Origin: Melieria omissa
Taxonomy: Eukaryota > Arthropoda > Insecta > Diptera > Ulidiidae
Assembly (NCBI GenBank): GCA_963971225.1
Contig: OZ020269.1
Location: 372,001-436,000, forward strand
Direction: 5' to 3'
Length of the DNA stretch: 64,000 bases
Part shown: in pieces, positions 1 to 14,119 of the stretch
Layout of the letters: every line of letters begins with the position of its first letter
Numbering within the stretch: position 1 is the stretch's first letter
Notes under the pieces: generated by a model
The model's input: only the letters and a program-made list of their open reading frames with translations
Database searches by the model: none
Told to the model about the DNA's origin: nothing
Program-made: the position numbers and the translations under genes

Positions 1-3000
1 ACAAATGCAACGTTTCCACCTGACATATGCTACATTTGTTATTGTTATTCGCACACTCTTCAGCGCCATCTAGTCTGCTGCAACCTCGCCACAAAATTTA
101 AAAACTAAAATCCCACATCAATGTGCAATTCCACACAAAAAATGCAACATTTCTACCACGACAAATGCATCATTTGTTGTCGTGCGATCTTCAGCGCCAT
201 CTAGTGCTGCAACCTCGCCACAAAATTTAAAAACCAACATCCCACTTCAATCTGCAACATTTTCACCCCACAAATACAACATTTCCACCCAACAAATGCA
301 ACAGTCGTTCGCCTTTTTCGTACAGTCTTCAGCGCCTACAAGTCTGCTGTAATCTTGCCACAATATTTAGAAACCATCATCCCACTTCAATGTGCAACAT
401 TTCCACCCAACAAATGCAATATTTGCACCTGTCAAATGCCACATTTGTTTCTATTAGACTCATCAGCGCCATCTAGTCTGCTGCAATCTTGCCACAAAAT
501 TTAAAAACCAGTATCCCACCTGAATGTGCAACATTTCCACCCAACAAATGCAACATTTCTACCTGTCAAATGCCACAGCTGTTCGCCTTTTTCGTACAGT
601 CTTCAGAGCCATCTAGTCTGCTGTAATCCGCTTCGATGTGCAACATTTTCACCCTACAAATGTAACGTTTCCACCACGACAAATGCAACATTTGCTTCTA
701 TTTCGCGCACTTTTTAGCGCCATCTGGTCTGCTGCAACCTAGCCACAAAATTTAAAAACCAACATCCCACTTCAATGTGCAACATTTCCATACGAAAATG
801 CAACATTTCCACCTAACAAGTGCAACGTTTGTAATTCTTTTTCGGACACTCTGCAGCGCCATCTACTCTCCTGCAACCTCCCACAATATTTAAAAACCAA
901 CCCACTTCAATGTGCAACATTTCCACCCGACAAATACAACATTTCCACCCAACATATGAAACATTTGTTTCTATTGGACTCATCAGCGCCATCTGGTCCG
1001 CTGCAACCACGCCACAAAATTTAAAAACCAACATCCCACTTCAATCTGCAACATTTCCACCCAACAAATGCAGCATTTCCATCTGTCAAATGCAGCATTT
1101 GTCCGTCTTTTTCGTACAGTCTTCAGTGCCATCTAGTCTGCTGCAATTTTGCCACAAAATTTAAAAACCAAAATCCTACATCTATGTGCAACATTTCCAC
1201 CACGACATATACAACATTTGTTTTAATGCGACCGCTTTTCAGCGCCATCTAGTGCTGTAATCTTGCCACAATATCTAAAAACCGAATCTCACTTCAATGT
1301 GCAACATTTCTATCCGACAAATGCAACATTGGTTTCTATTTCGTACCCTCTACGGCACCATCTGGTCTGCTGCATTCTCGCCACAATATTTAAAAATCAA
1401 CCTCCCACTTCAATGTGCAACATTTCAACCCAACAAATGCAGCATTTCCACCCGTCAAATGCAGCATTTGTCCGTCTTTTTCGTACAGTCTTCAGTGCCA
1501 TCGCGTCTGCTGCAATTTTGCCACAAAATTTAAAAATCAAAATCCCGCATCTATCTACAACATTTCCACTACGACTTATTTTAACTTGTTTTAATTCGTA
1601 CACTGTTCAGCGCCATCTGGTGCTGCAACCTCGCCACAAAATTTAAAAACCAACATCCCACTTCAATCTGCAACATTTCCACCCAACAAATGCAGCATTT
1701 CCATCTGTCAAATGCAGCATTTGTCCGTCTTTTTCGTACAGTCTTCAGTGCCATCTAGTCTGCTGCAATTTTGCCACAAAATTTAAAAACCAAAATCCCA
1801 CATCTATGTGCAACATTTCCACCCGACAAATGCAAAATTTCCACCACGCATATGCAACATTTGTTTTAATTCGACCACTTTTCAGCGCCATCTAGTGCTG
1901 TAATCTTGCCGCAATATTTAAAAACCAAATCTCACTTCAATGTGCAACATTTCCACCCTACATTTCATTTCAACGCTACATTTCTTTCTATTAGACTTAT
2001 CAGTCTAATGTGTAGTCTTGTGCAACCTTGCCAAAAAATTTAAAAACCAACATCCCATTTCAATGTGCAACATTTCCACCCTACAAATGCAACGTTTCCA
2101 CCTGACATATGCTACATTTGTTATTGTTATTCGCACACTCTTCAGCGCCATCTAGTCTGCTGCAACCTCGCCACAAAATTTAAAAACTAAAATCACATCA
2201 CATCACAAAACTAAATTGCACATCAATGTGCAATTCCACACAAAAAATGCAACATTTCTACCACGACAAATGCATCATTTGTTGTCGTGCGCTCTTCAGC
2301 GCCATCTAGTGCTGCAACCTCGCCACAAAATTTAAAAACCAACATCCCACTTCAATCTGCAACATTTTCACCCCACAAATACAACATTTCCACCCAACAA
2401 ATGCAACAGTCGTTCGCCTTTTTCGTACAGTCTTCAGCGCCTACAAGTCTGCTGTAATCTTGCCACAATATTTAGAAACCATCATCCCACTTCAATGTGC
2501 AACATTTCCACCCAACAAATGCAATATTTGCACCTGTCAAATGCCACATTTGTTTCTATTAGACTCATCAGCGCCATCTAGTCTGCTGCAATCTTGCCAC
2601 AAAATTTAAAAACCAGTATCCCACCTGAATGTGCAACATTTCCACCCAACAAATGCAACATTTCTACCTGTCAAATGCCACAGCTGTTCGCCTTTTTCGT
2701 ACAGTCTTCAGAGCCATCTAGTCTGCTGTAATCCGCTTCGATGTGCAACATTTTCACCCTACAAATGTAACGTTTCCACCACGACAAATGCAACATTTGC
2801 TTCTATTTCGCGCACTTTTTAGCGCCATCTGGTCTGCTGCAACCTAGCCACAAAATTTAAAAACCAACATCCCACTTCAATGTGCAACATTTCCATACGA
2901 AAATGCAACATTTCCACCTAACAAGTGCAACGTTTGTAATTCTTTTTCGGACACTCTGCAGCGCCATCTACTCTCCTGCAACCTCCCACAATATTTAAAA

Positions 3001-6000
3001 ACCAACCCACTTCAATGTGCAACATTTCCACCCGACAAATACAACATTTCCACCCAACATATGAAACATTTGTTTCTATTGGACTCATCAGCGCCATCTG
3101 GTCCGCTGCAACCACGCCACAAAATTTAAAAACCAACATCCCACTTCAATCTGCAACATTTCCACCCAACAAATGCAGCATTTCCATCTGTCAAATGCAG
3201 CATTTGTCCGTCTTTTTCGTACAGTCTTCAGTGCCATCTAGTCTGCTGCAATTTTGCCACAAAATTTAAAAACCAAAATCCTACATCTATGTGCAACATT
3301 TCCACCACGACATATACAACATTTGTTTTAATGCGACCGCTTTTCAGCGCCATCTAGTGCTGTAATCTTGCCACAATATCTAAAAACCAAATCTCACTTC
3401 AATGTGCAACATTTCTATCCGACAAATGCAACATTGGTTTCTATTTCGTACCCTCTACGGCACCATCTGGTCTGCTGCATTCTCGCCACAATATTTAAAA
3501 ATCAACCTCCCACTTCAATGTGCAACATTTCAACCCAACAAATGCAGCATTTCCACCTGTCAAATGCAGCATTTGTCCGTCTTTTTCGTACAGTCTTCAG
3601 TGCCATCGCGTCTGCTGCAATTTTGCCACAAAATTTAAAAACCAAAATCCCGCATCTATCTACAACATTTCCACTACGACTTATTTTAACTTGTTTTAAT
3701 TCGTACACTGTTCAGCGCCATCTGGTGCTGCAACCTCGCCACAAAATTTAAAAACCAACATCCCACTTCAATCTGCAACATTTCCACCCAACAAATGCAG
3801 CATTTCCATCTGTCAAATGCAGCATTTGTCCGTCTTTTTCGTACAGTCTTCAGTGCCATCTAGTCTGCTGCAATTTTGCCACAAAATTTAAAAACCAAAA
3901 TCCCACATCTATGTGCAACATTTCCACCCGACAAATGCAAAATTTCCACCACGCATATGCAACATTTGTTTTAATTCGACCACTTTTCAGCGCCATCTAG
4001 TGCTGTAATCTTGCCGCAATATTTAAAAACCAAATCTCACTTCAATGTGCAACATTTCCACCCTACATTTCATTTCAACGCTACATTTCTTTCTATTAGA
4101 CTTATCAGTCTAATGTGTAGTCTTGTGCAACCTTGCCAAAAAATTTAAAAACCAACATCCCATTTCAATGTGCAACATTTCCACCCTACAAATGCAACGT
4201 TTCCACCTGACATATGCTACATTTGTTATTGTTATTCGCACACTCTTCAGCGCCATCTAGTCTGCTGCAACCTCGCCACAAAATTTAAAAACTAAAATCC
4301 CACATCAATGTGCAATTCCACACAAAAAATGCAACATTTCTACCACGACAAATGCATCATTTGTTGTCGTGCGCTCTTCAGCGCCATCTAGTGCTGCAAC
4401 CTCGCCACAAAATTTAAAAACCAACATCCCACTTCAATCTGCAACATTTTCACCCCACAAATACAACATTTCCACCCAACAAATGCAACAGTCGTTCGCC
4501 TTTTTCGTACAGTCTTCAGCGCCTACAAGTCTGCTGTAATCTTGCCACAATATTTAGAAACCATCATCCCACTTCAATGTGCAACATTTCCACCCAACAA
4601 ATGCAATATTTGCACCTGTCAAATGCCACATTTGTTTCTATTAGACTCATCAGCGCCATCTAGTCTGCTGCAATCTTGCCACAAAATTTAAAAACCAGTA
4701 TCCCACCTGAATGTGCAACATTTCCACCCAACAAATGCAACATTTCTACCTGTCAAATGCCACAGCTGTTCGCCTTTTTCGTACAGTCTTCAGAGCCATC
4801 TAGTCTGCTGTAATCCGCTTCGATGTGCAACATTTTCACCCTACAAATGTAACGTTTCCACCACGACAAATGCAACATTTGCTTCTATTTCGCGCACTTT
4901 TTAGCGCCATCTGGTCTGCTGCAACCTAGCCACAAAATTTAAAAACCAACATCCCACTTCAATGTGCAACATTTCCATACGAAAATGCAACATTTCCACC
5001 TAACAAGTGCAACGTTTGTAATTCTTTTTCGGACACTCTGCAGCGCCATCTACTCTCCTGCAACCTCCCACAATATTTAAAAACCAACCCACTTCAATGT
5101 GCAACATTTCCACCCGACAAATACAACATTTCCACCCAACATATGAAACATTTGTTTCTATTGGACTCATCAGCGCCATCTGGTCCGCTGCAACCACGCC
5201 ACAAAATTTAAAAACCAACATCCCACTTCAATCTGCAACATTTCCACCCAACAAATGCAGCATTTCCATCTGTCAAATGCAGCATTTGTCCGTCTTTTTC
5301 GTACAGTCTTCAGTGCCATCTAGTCTGCTGCAATTTTGCCACAAAATTTAAAAACCAAAATCCTACATCTATGTGCAACATTTCCACCACGACATATACA
5401 ACATTTGTTTTAATGCGACCGCTTTTCAGCGCCATCTAGTGCTGTAATCTTGCCACAATATCTAAAAACCAAATCTCACTTCAATGTGCAACATTTCTAT
5501 CCGACAAATGCAACATTGGTTTCTATTTCGTACCCTCTACGGCACCATCTGGTCTGCTGCATTCTCGCCACAATATTTAAAAATCAACCTCCCACTTCAA
5601 TGTGCAACATTTCAACCCAACAAATGCAGCATTTCCACCTGTCAAATGCAGCATTTGTCCGTCTTTTTCGTACAGTCTTCAGTGCCATCGCGTCTGCTGC
5701 AATTTTGCCACAAAATTTAAAAACCAAAATCCCGCATCTATCTACAACATTTCCACTACGACTTATTTTAACTTGTTTTAATTCGTACACTGTTCAGCGC
5801 CATCTGGTGCTGCAACCTCGCCACAAAATTTAAAAACCAACATCCCACTTCAATCTGCAACATTTCCACCCAACAAATGCAGCATTTCCATCTGTCAAAT
5901 GCAGCATTTGTCCGTCTTTTTCGTACAGTCTTCAGTGCCATCTAGTCTGCTGCAATTTTGCCACAAAATTTAAAAACCAAAATCCCACATCTATGTGCAA

Positions 6001-9000
6001 CATTTCCACCCGACAAATGCAAAATTTCCACCACGCATATGCAACATTTGTTTTAATTCGACCACTTTTCAGCGCCATCTAGTGCTGTAATCTTGCCGCA
6101 ATATTTAAAAACCAAATCTCACTTCAATGTGCAACATTTCCACCCTACATTTCATTTCAACGCTACATTTCTTTCTATTAGACTTATCAGTCTAATGTGT
6201 AGTCTTGTGCAACCTTGCCAAAAAATTTAAAAACCAACATCCCATTTCAATGTGCAACATTTCCACCCTACAAATGCAACGTTTCCACCTGACATATGCT
6301 ACATTTGTTATTGTTATTCGCACACTCTTCAGCGCCATCTAGTCTGCTGCAACCTCGCCACAAAATTTAAAAACTAAAATCCCACATCAATGTGCAATTC
6401 CACACAAAAAATGCAACATTTCTACCACGACAAATGCATCATTTGTTGTCGTGCGCTCTTCAGCGCCATCTAGTGCTGCAACCTCGCCACAAAATTTAAA
6501 AACCAACATCCCACTTCAATGTGCAACATTTCCACCCAACAAATGCAATATTTGCACCTGTCAAATGCCACATTTGTTTCTATTAGACTCATCAGCGCCA
6601 TCTAGTCTGCTGCAATCTTGCCACAAAATTTAAAAACCAGTATCCCACCTGAATGTGCAACATTTCCACCCAACAAATGCAACATTTCTACCTGTCAAAT
6701 GCCACAGCTGTTCGCCTTTTTCGTACAGTCTTCAGAGCCATCTAGTCTGCTGTAATCCGCTTCGATGTGCAACATTTTCACCCTACAAATGTAACGTTTC
6801 CACCACGACAAATGCAACATTTGCTTCTATTTCGCGCACTTTTTAGCGCCATCTGGTCTGCTGCAACCTAGCCACAAAATTTAAAAACCAACATCCCACT
6901 TCAATGTGCAACATTTCCATACGAAAATGCAACATTTCCACCTAACAAGTGCAACGTTTGTAATTCTTTTTCGGACACTCTGCAGCGCCATCTACTCTCC
7001 TGCAACCTCCCACAATATTTAAAAACCAACCCACTTCAATGTGCAACATTTCCACCCGACAAATACAACATTTCCACCCAACATATGAAACATTTGTTTC
7101 TATTGGACTCATCAGCGCCATCTGGTCCGCTGCAACCACGCCACAAAATTTAAAAACCAACATCCCACTTCAATCTGCAACATTTCCACCCAACAAATGC
7201 AGCATTTCCATCTGTCAAATGCAGCATTTGTCCGTCTTTTTCGTACAGTCTTCAGTGCCATCTAGTCTGCTGCAATTTTGCCACAAAATTTAAAAACCAA
7301 AATCCTACATCTATGTGCAACATTTCCACCACGACATATACAACATTTGTTTTAATGCGACCGCTTTTCAGCGCCATCTAGTGCTGTAATCTTGCCACAA
7401 TATCTAAAAACCAAATCTCACTTCAATGTGCAACATTTCTATCCGACAAATGCAACATTGGTTTCTATTTCGTACCCTCTACGGCACCATCTGGTCTGCT
7501 GCATTCTCGCCACAATATTTAAAAATCAACCTCCCACTTCAATGTGCAACATTTCAACCCAACAAATGCAGCATTTCCACCTGTCAAATGCAGCATTTGT
7601 CCGTCTTTTTCGTACAGTCTTCAGTGCCATCGCGTCTGCTGCAATTTTGCCACAAAATTTAAAAACCAAAATCCCGCATCTATCTACAACATTTCCACTA
7701 CGACTTATTTTAACTTGTTTTAATTCGTACACTGTTCAGCGCCATCTGGTGCTGCAACCTCGCCACAAAATTTAAAAACCAACATCCCACTTCAATCTGC
7801 AACATTTCCACCCAACAAATGCAGCATTTCCATCTGTCAAATGCAGCATTTGTCCGTCTTTTTCGTACAGTCTTCAGTGCCATCAAGTCTGCTGCAATTT
7901 TGCCACAAAATTTAAAAACCAAAATCCCACATCTATGTGCAACATTTCCACCCGACAAATGCAAAATTTCCACCACGCATATGCAACATTTGTTTTAATT
8001 CGACCACTTTATAGCGCCATCTAGTGCTGTAATCTTGCCGCAATATTTAAAAACCAAATCTCACTTCAATGTGCAACATTTCCACCCTACATTTCATTTC
8101 AACGCTACATTTCTTTCTATTAGACTTATCAGTCTAATGTGTAGTCTTGTGCAACCTTGCCAAAAAATTTAAAAACCAACATCCCATTTCAATGTGCAAC
8201 ATTTCCACCCTACAAATGCAACGTTTCCACCTGACATTTGTTATTGTTATTCGCACACTCTTCAGCGCCATCTAGTCTGCTGCAACCTCGCCACAAAATT
8301 TAAAAACTAAAATCCCACATCAATGTGCAATTCCACACAAAAAATGCAACATTTCTACCACGACAAATGCATCATTTGTTGTCGTGCGCTCTTCAGCGCC
8401 ATCTAGTGCTGCAACCTCGCCACAAAATTTAAAAACCAACATCCCACTTCAATCTGCAACATTTTCACCCCACAAATACAACATTTCCACCCAACAAATG
8501 CAACAGTCGTTCGCCTTTTTCGTACAGTCTTCAGCGCCTACAAGTCTGCTGTAATCTTGCCACAATATTTAGAAACCATCATCCCACTTCAATGTGCAAC
8601 ATTTCCACCCAACAAATGCAATATTTGCACCTGTCAAATGCCACATTTGTTTCTATTAGACTCATCAGCGCCATCTAGTCTGCTGCAATCTTGCCACAAA
8701 ATTTAAAAACCAGTATCCCACCTGAATGTGCAACATTTCCACCCAACAAATGCAACATTTCTACCTGTCAAATGCCACAGCTGTTCGCCTTTTTCGTACA
8801 GTCTTCAGAGCCATCTAGTCTGCTGTAATCCGCTTCGATGTGCAACATTTTCACCCTACAAATGTAACGTTTCCACCACGACAAATGCAACATTTGCTTC
8901 TATTTCGCGCACTTTTTAGCGCCATCTGGTCTGCTGCAACCTAGCCACAAAATTTAAAAACCAACATCCCACTTCAATGTGCAACATTTCCATACGAAAA

Positions 9001-12000
9001 TGCAACATTTCCACCTAACAAGTGCAACGTTTGTAATTCTTTTTCGGACACTCTGCAGCGCCATCTACTCTCCTGCAACCTCCCACATTATTTAAAAACC
9101 AACCCACTTCAATGTGCAACATTTCCACCCGACAAATACAACATTTCCACCCAACATATGAAACATTTGTTTCTATTGGACTCATCAGCGCCATCTGGTC
9201 CGCTGCAACCACGCCACAAAATTTAAAAACCAACATCCCACTTCAATCTGCAACATTTCCACCCAACAAATGCAGCATTTCCATCTGTCAAATGCAGCAT
9301 TTGTCCGTCTTTTTCGTACAGTCTTCAGTGCCATCTAGTCTGCTGCAATTTTGCCACAAAATTTAAAAACCAAAATCCTACATCTATGTGCAACATTTCC
9401 ACCACGACATATACAACATTTGTTTTAATGCGACCGCTTTTCAGCGCCATCTAGTGCTGTAATCTTGCCACAATATCTAAAAACCAAATCTCACTTCAAT
9501 GTGCAACATTTCTATCCGACAAATGCAACATTGGTTTCTATTTCGTACCCTCTACGGCACCATCTGGTCTGCTGCATTCTCGCCACAATATTTAAAAATC
9601 AACCTCCCACTTCAATGTGCAACATTTCAACCCAACAAATGCAGCATTTCCACCTGTCAAATGCAGCATTTGTCCGTCTTTTTCGTACAGTCTTCAGTGC
9701 CATCGCGTCTGCTGCAATTTTGCCACAAAATTTAAAAACCAAAATCCCGCATCTATCTACAACATTTCCACTACGACTTATTTTAACTTGTTTTAATTCG
9801 TACACTGTTCAGCGCCATCTGGTGCTGCAACCTCGCCACAAAATTTAAAAACCAACATCCCACTTCAATCTGCAACATTTCCACCCAACAAATGCAGCAT
9901 TTCCATCTGTCAAATGCAGCATTTGTCCGTCTTTTTCGTACAGTCTTCAGTGCCATCAAGTCTGCTGCAATTTTGCCACAAAATTTAAAAACCAAAATCC
10001 CACATCTATGTGCAACATTTCCACCCGACAAATGCAAAATTTCCACCACGCATATGCAACATTTGTTTTAATTCGACCACTTTTCAGCGCCATCTAGTGC
10101 TGTAATCTTGCCGCAATATTTAAAAACCAAATCTCACTTCAATGTGCAACATTTCCACCCTACATTTCATTTCAACGCTACATTTCTTTCTATTAGACTT
10201 ATCAGTCTAATGTGTAGTCTTGTGCAACCTTGCCAAAAAATTTAAAAACCAACATCCCATTTCAATGTGCAACATTTCCACCCTACAAATGCAACGTTTC
10301 CACCTGACATATGCTACATTTGTTATTGTTATTCGCACACTCTTCAGCGCCATCTAGTCTGCTGCAACCTCGCCACAAAATTTAAAAACTAAAATCCCAC
10401 ATCAATGTGCAATTCCACACAAAAAATGCAACATTTCTACCACGACAAATGCATCATTTGTTGTCGTGCGCTCTTCAGCGCCATCTAGTGCTGCAACCTC
10501 GCCACAAAATTTAAAAACCAACATCCCACTTCAATCTGCAACATTTTCACCCCACAAATACAACATTTCCACCCAACAAATGCAACAGTCGTTCGCCTTT
10601 TTCGTACAGTCTTCAGCGCCTACAAGTCTGCTGTAATCTTGCCACAATATTTAGAAACCATCATCCCACTTCAATGTGCAACATTTCCACCCAACAAATG
10701 CAATATTTGCACCTGTCAAATGCCACATTTGTTTCTATTAGACTCATCAGAGCCATCTAGTCTGCTGCAATCTTGCCACAAAATTTAAAAACCAGTATCC
10801 CACCTGAATGTGCAACATTTCCACCCAACAAATGCAACATTTCTACCTGTCAAATGCCACAGCTGTTCGCCTTTTTCGTACAGTCTTCAGAGCCATCTAG
10901 TCTGCTGTAATCCGCTTCGATGTGCAACATTTTCACCCTACAAATGTAACGTTTCCACCACGACAAATGCAACATTTGCTTCTATTTCGCGCACTTTTTA
11001 GCGCCATCTGGTCTGCTGCAACCTAGCCACAAAATTTAAAAACCAACATCCCACTTCAATGTGCAACATTTCCATACGAAAATGCAACATTTCCACCTAA
11101 CAAGTGCAACGTTTGTAATTCTTTTTCGGACACTCTGCAGCGCCATCTACTCTCCTGCAACCTCCCACAATATTTAAAAACCAACCCACTTCAATGTGCA
11201 ACATTTCCACCCGACAAATACAACATTTCCACCCAACATATGAAACATTTGTTTCTATTGGACTCATCAGCGCCATCTGGTCCGCTGCAACCACGCCACA
11301 AAATTTAAAAACCAACATCCCACTTCAATCTGCAACATTTCCACCCAACAAATGCAGCATTTCCATCTGTCAAATGCAGCATTTGTCCGTCTTTTTCGTA
11401 CAGTCTTCAGTGCCATCTAGTCTGCTGCAATTTTTCCACAAAATTTAAAAACCAAAATCCTACATCTATGTGCAACATTTCCACCACGACATATACAACA
11501 TTTGTTTTAATGCGACCGCTTTTCAGCGCCATCTAGTGCTGTAATCTTGCCACAATATCTAAAAACCAAATCTCACTTCAATGTGCAACATTTCTATCCG
11601 ACAAATGCAACATTGGTTTCTATTTCGTACCCTCTACGGCACCATCTGGTCTGCTGCATTCACGCCACAATATTTAAAAATCAACCTCCCACTTCAATGT
11701 GCAACATTTCAACCCAACAAATGCAGCATTTCCACCTGTCAAATGCAGCATTTGTCCGTCTTTTTCGTACAGTCTTCAGTGCCATCGCGTCTGCTGCAAT
11801 TTTGCCACAAAATTTAAAAACCAAAATCCCGCATCTATCTACAACATTTCCACTACGACTTATTTTAACTTGTTTTAATTCGTACACTGTTCAGCGCCAT
11901 CTGGTGCTGCAACCTCGCCACAAAATTTAAAAACCAACATCCCACTTCAATCTGCAACATTTCCACCCAACAAATGCAGCATTTCCATCTGTCAAATGCA

Positions 12001-12898
12001 GCATTTGTCCGTCTTTTTCGTACAGTCTTCAGTGCCATCTAGTCTGCTGCAATTTTGCCACAAAATTTAAAAACCAAAATCCCACATCTATGTGCAACAT
12101 TTCCACCCGACAAATGCAAAATTTCCACCACGCATATGCAACATTTGTTTTAATTCGACCACTTTTCAGCGCCATCTAGTGCTGTAATCTTGCCGCAATA
12201 TTTAAAAACCAAATCTCACTTCAATGTGCAACATTTCCACCCTACATTTCATTTCAACGCTACATTTCTTTCAATTAGACTTATCAGTCTAATGTGTAGT
12301 CTTGTGCAACCTTGCCAAAAAATTTAAAAACCAACATCCCATTTCAATGTGCAACATTTCCACCCTACAAATGCAACGTTTCCACCTGACATATGCTACA
12401 TTTGTTATTGTTATTCGCACACTCTTCAGCGCCATCCAGTCTGCTGCAACCTCGCCACAAAATTTAAAAACTAAAATCCCACATCAATGTGCAATTCCAC
12501 ACAAAAAATGCAACATTTCTACCACGACAAATGCATCATTTGTTGTCGTGCGCTCTTCAGCGCCATCTAGTGCTGCAACCTCGCCACAAAATTTAAAAAC
12601 CAACATCCCACTTCAATCTGCAACATTTTCACCCCACAAATACAACATTTCCACCCAACAAATGCAACAGTCGTTCGCCTTTTTCGTACAGTCTTCAGCG
12701 CCTACAAGTCTGCTGTAATCTTGCCACAATATTTAGAAACCATCATCCCACTTCAATGTGCAACATTTCCACCCAACAAATGCAATATTTGCACCTGTCA
12801 AATGCCACATTTGTTTCTATTAGACTCATCAGCGCCATCTAGTCTGCTGCAATCTTGCCACAAAACCAAAATCCTACAACAACATTTCCACCACGACA
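1..12898 (+). repeat. Satellite array block 1, about six 2.08-kb higher-order repeats
   Basis: This block is a head-to-tail array, all monomers in one orientation, that starts before the window. A typical monomer of about 130 bp runs CCACAAAATTTAAAAACCAA, then CATCCCACTTCAATGTGCAA, then one to three 22-bp subunits (TGCAACATTTCCACC plus a 7-bp spacer), then TTTCTATT or TTTTTCGTACAG, then CAGCGCCATCTAGTCTGCTG. The landmark GTGCAACATTTCC after CCCACCTGA recurs at 526, 2631, 4713, 6655, 8728 and 10810, spaced 2105, 2082, 1942, 2073 and 2082. The 2105 spacing has a 23-bp insertion near 2190-2215, the 1942 spacing lacks one whole monomer, and the 2073 spacing lacks 9 bp near 8236. Short open frames here are repeat artefacts. 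Confidence 0.97.
2631..4712 (+). repeat. Reference 2,082-bp higher-order repeat unit
   Basis: This unit shows the HOR layout. It holds about 16 diverged monomers, counted by the CAGCGCCATCTAG box or its variants at about 2821, 2962, 3091, 3232, 3348, 3471, 3602, 3715, 3856, 3990, 4106 (very degenerate), 4250, 4383, 4519, 4653 and 4795. Monomers inside the unit differ clearly from each other, while equivalent monomers in neighbouring HORs are nearly identical. That is the standard signature of higher-order satellite organisation. Nine of the boxes keep the exact 9-mer GCGCCATCT. The rest are changed, for example GTGCCATCT, GCACCATCT or GCGCCTACA. Confidence 0.93.
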
Positions 12899-12902
12899 TA
12901 TA

Positions 12903-13149
12903 AGTTAGCACGGCCTCAGGTTTGTCCAAATGCTGAGTTTTAAAAATAAGTCAAATACCATCCGCCGAGCTTCACATGTCTCCTATTGCATTGCCAGCCA
13001 AAGCGTGAGACTTTGCTGACAATGCAGTTCACATGTTCTTTCACTGCACCGGCAGCCGAGCTGGTGCGCTGGCGGTGCAGCCAAAATTTAAAAGTCAGTA
13101 ATAAAACTCATCCCAACCGAAACGGTTCTGTTATTTTATTTATTTAACT
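12903..13149 (+). mobile_element. Putative solo LTR of an errantivirus-like Ty3/Gypsy element, module copy 1
   Basis: This 247-bp non-satellite insert starts AGTTAGCACGG and ends TTATTTAACT, so its ends are inverted repeats (AGTTA/TAACT). It is flanked by TATA on both sides (12,899-12,902 and 13,150-13,153). The HOR equivalent reads GACATATACAAC, which is the empty site carrying a single TATA. A 4-bp TATA duplication and AGT-type termini are known for 297/17.6-like insect Gypsy LTRs. An AATAAA lies near 13,100. No internal region is present, so I infer a solo LTR. A short non-autonomous element with the same target choice is the alternative. Confidence 0.6.
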
Positions 13150-13153
13150 TATA

Positions 13154-14021
13154 CAACATTTGTTTTAATGCGACCGCTTTTCAGCGCCATCTAGTGCTGT
13201 AATCTTGCCACAATATCTAAAAACTAAATCTCACTTCAATGTGCAACATTTCTATCCGACAAATGCAACATTGGTTTCTATTTCGTACCCTCTACGCCGC
13301 CATGTGGTCTGCTCGTGTCTGCTCTCGCCACAATATTTAAAAACCAACATCCCACTTCAATGTGCAACATTTTCACCCGACAAATGCAACATTTCTACCT
13401 GACAAATGCAACGTTTGTAATTCTTTTTCGGACACTCTGCAGCGCCATCTACTCTCCTGCAACCCCCCCACAATATTTAAGAACCAACATCCGACTTCAA
13501 TGTGCTACATTTCCAAACGACAAATGCAACATTTCCACATGACAATTGCAACACTTGTTTCTATTTCGTACACTCTTCAGCGCCACCTGGGCTGGTGCAA
13601 CCTCGCCACAAAATTTAAAAACCAAAATCCCCCTTCAATGTGCAACATTTCCACCTGTCATATGCAACATTTGTTTCTATTTCGCACACTTCCCAGCGCC
13701 GTCTGGTATGCTGCAACCTCGCCACAAAATTTAAATATCACCATCCCACTTCAATGTGCAGCATTTCCACTTGTCAAATTCAACATTTGTTTCCATTAGA
13801 CTTATCGGCGCCTTCCAGTCTGCTGCAGTCTACCCACAAAATTTTAAAACCAACATCCCACTTCAATGTGCAACATTTCCACCCGACAAATGCAACATTT
13901 GTTTCTATTTTGCAAACTTCCCAGCGCTATCTGGTCTGCTGCAACCTCGCCACAAAATTTAAAAATCAACATCCCAACAAATACAACATTTCCACCCAAC
14001 ATATGCAACATTTGTTTCTAA
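13154..14021 (+). repeat. Divergent satellite monomers left of the Gypsy composite, copy 1
   Basis: Six to seven monomers of the same satellite family lie here, but in an order and with substitutions not found in the 2,082-bp HOR. Examples are CACCTGGGCTGGTGCAACC near 13,590 and GCGCCGTCTGGTATGC near 13,700. They look like older, unhomogenised array sequence trapped between two insertions. The final monomer is cut in its TTTCTA motif at 14,021, where the Gypsy composite begins. The equivalent stretches are 27,995-28,862 and 42,803-43,670. Confidence 0.88.
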
Positions 14022-14119
14022 TGTGGCCACTCGCAAAAGTACTGGCAACACTGTGGCCACCTGCGCAAGCGCGGGCAGCACTGACACAAAACAGCGGCGT
14101 GCCTTGCAGTTGGCAGTCG

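Noticed and set aside
1..12898. CRISPR-like alternation of repeats and spacers
   Set aside because: Spacers are themselves repeats, units vary in length, and the context is a eukaryotic satellite.
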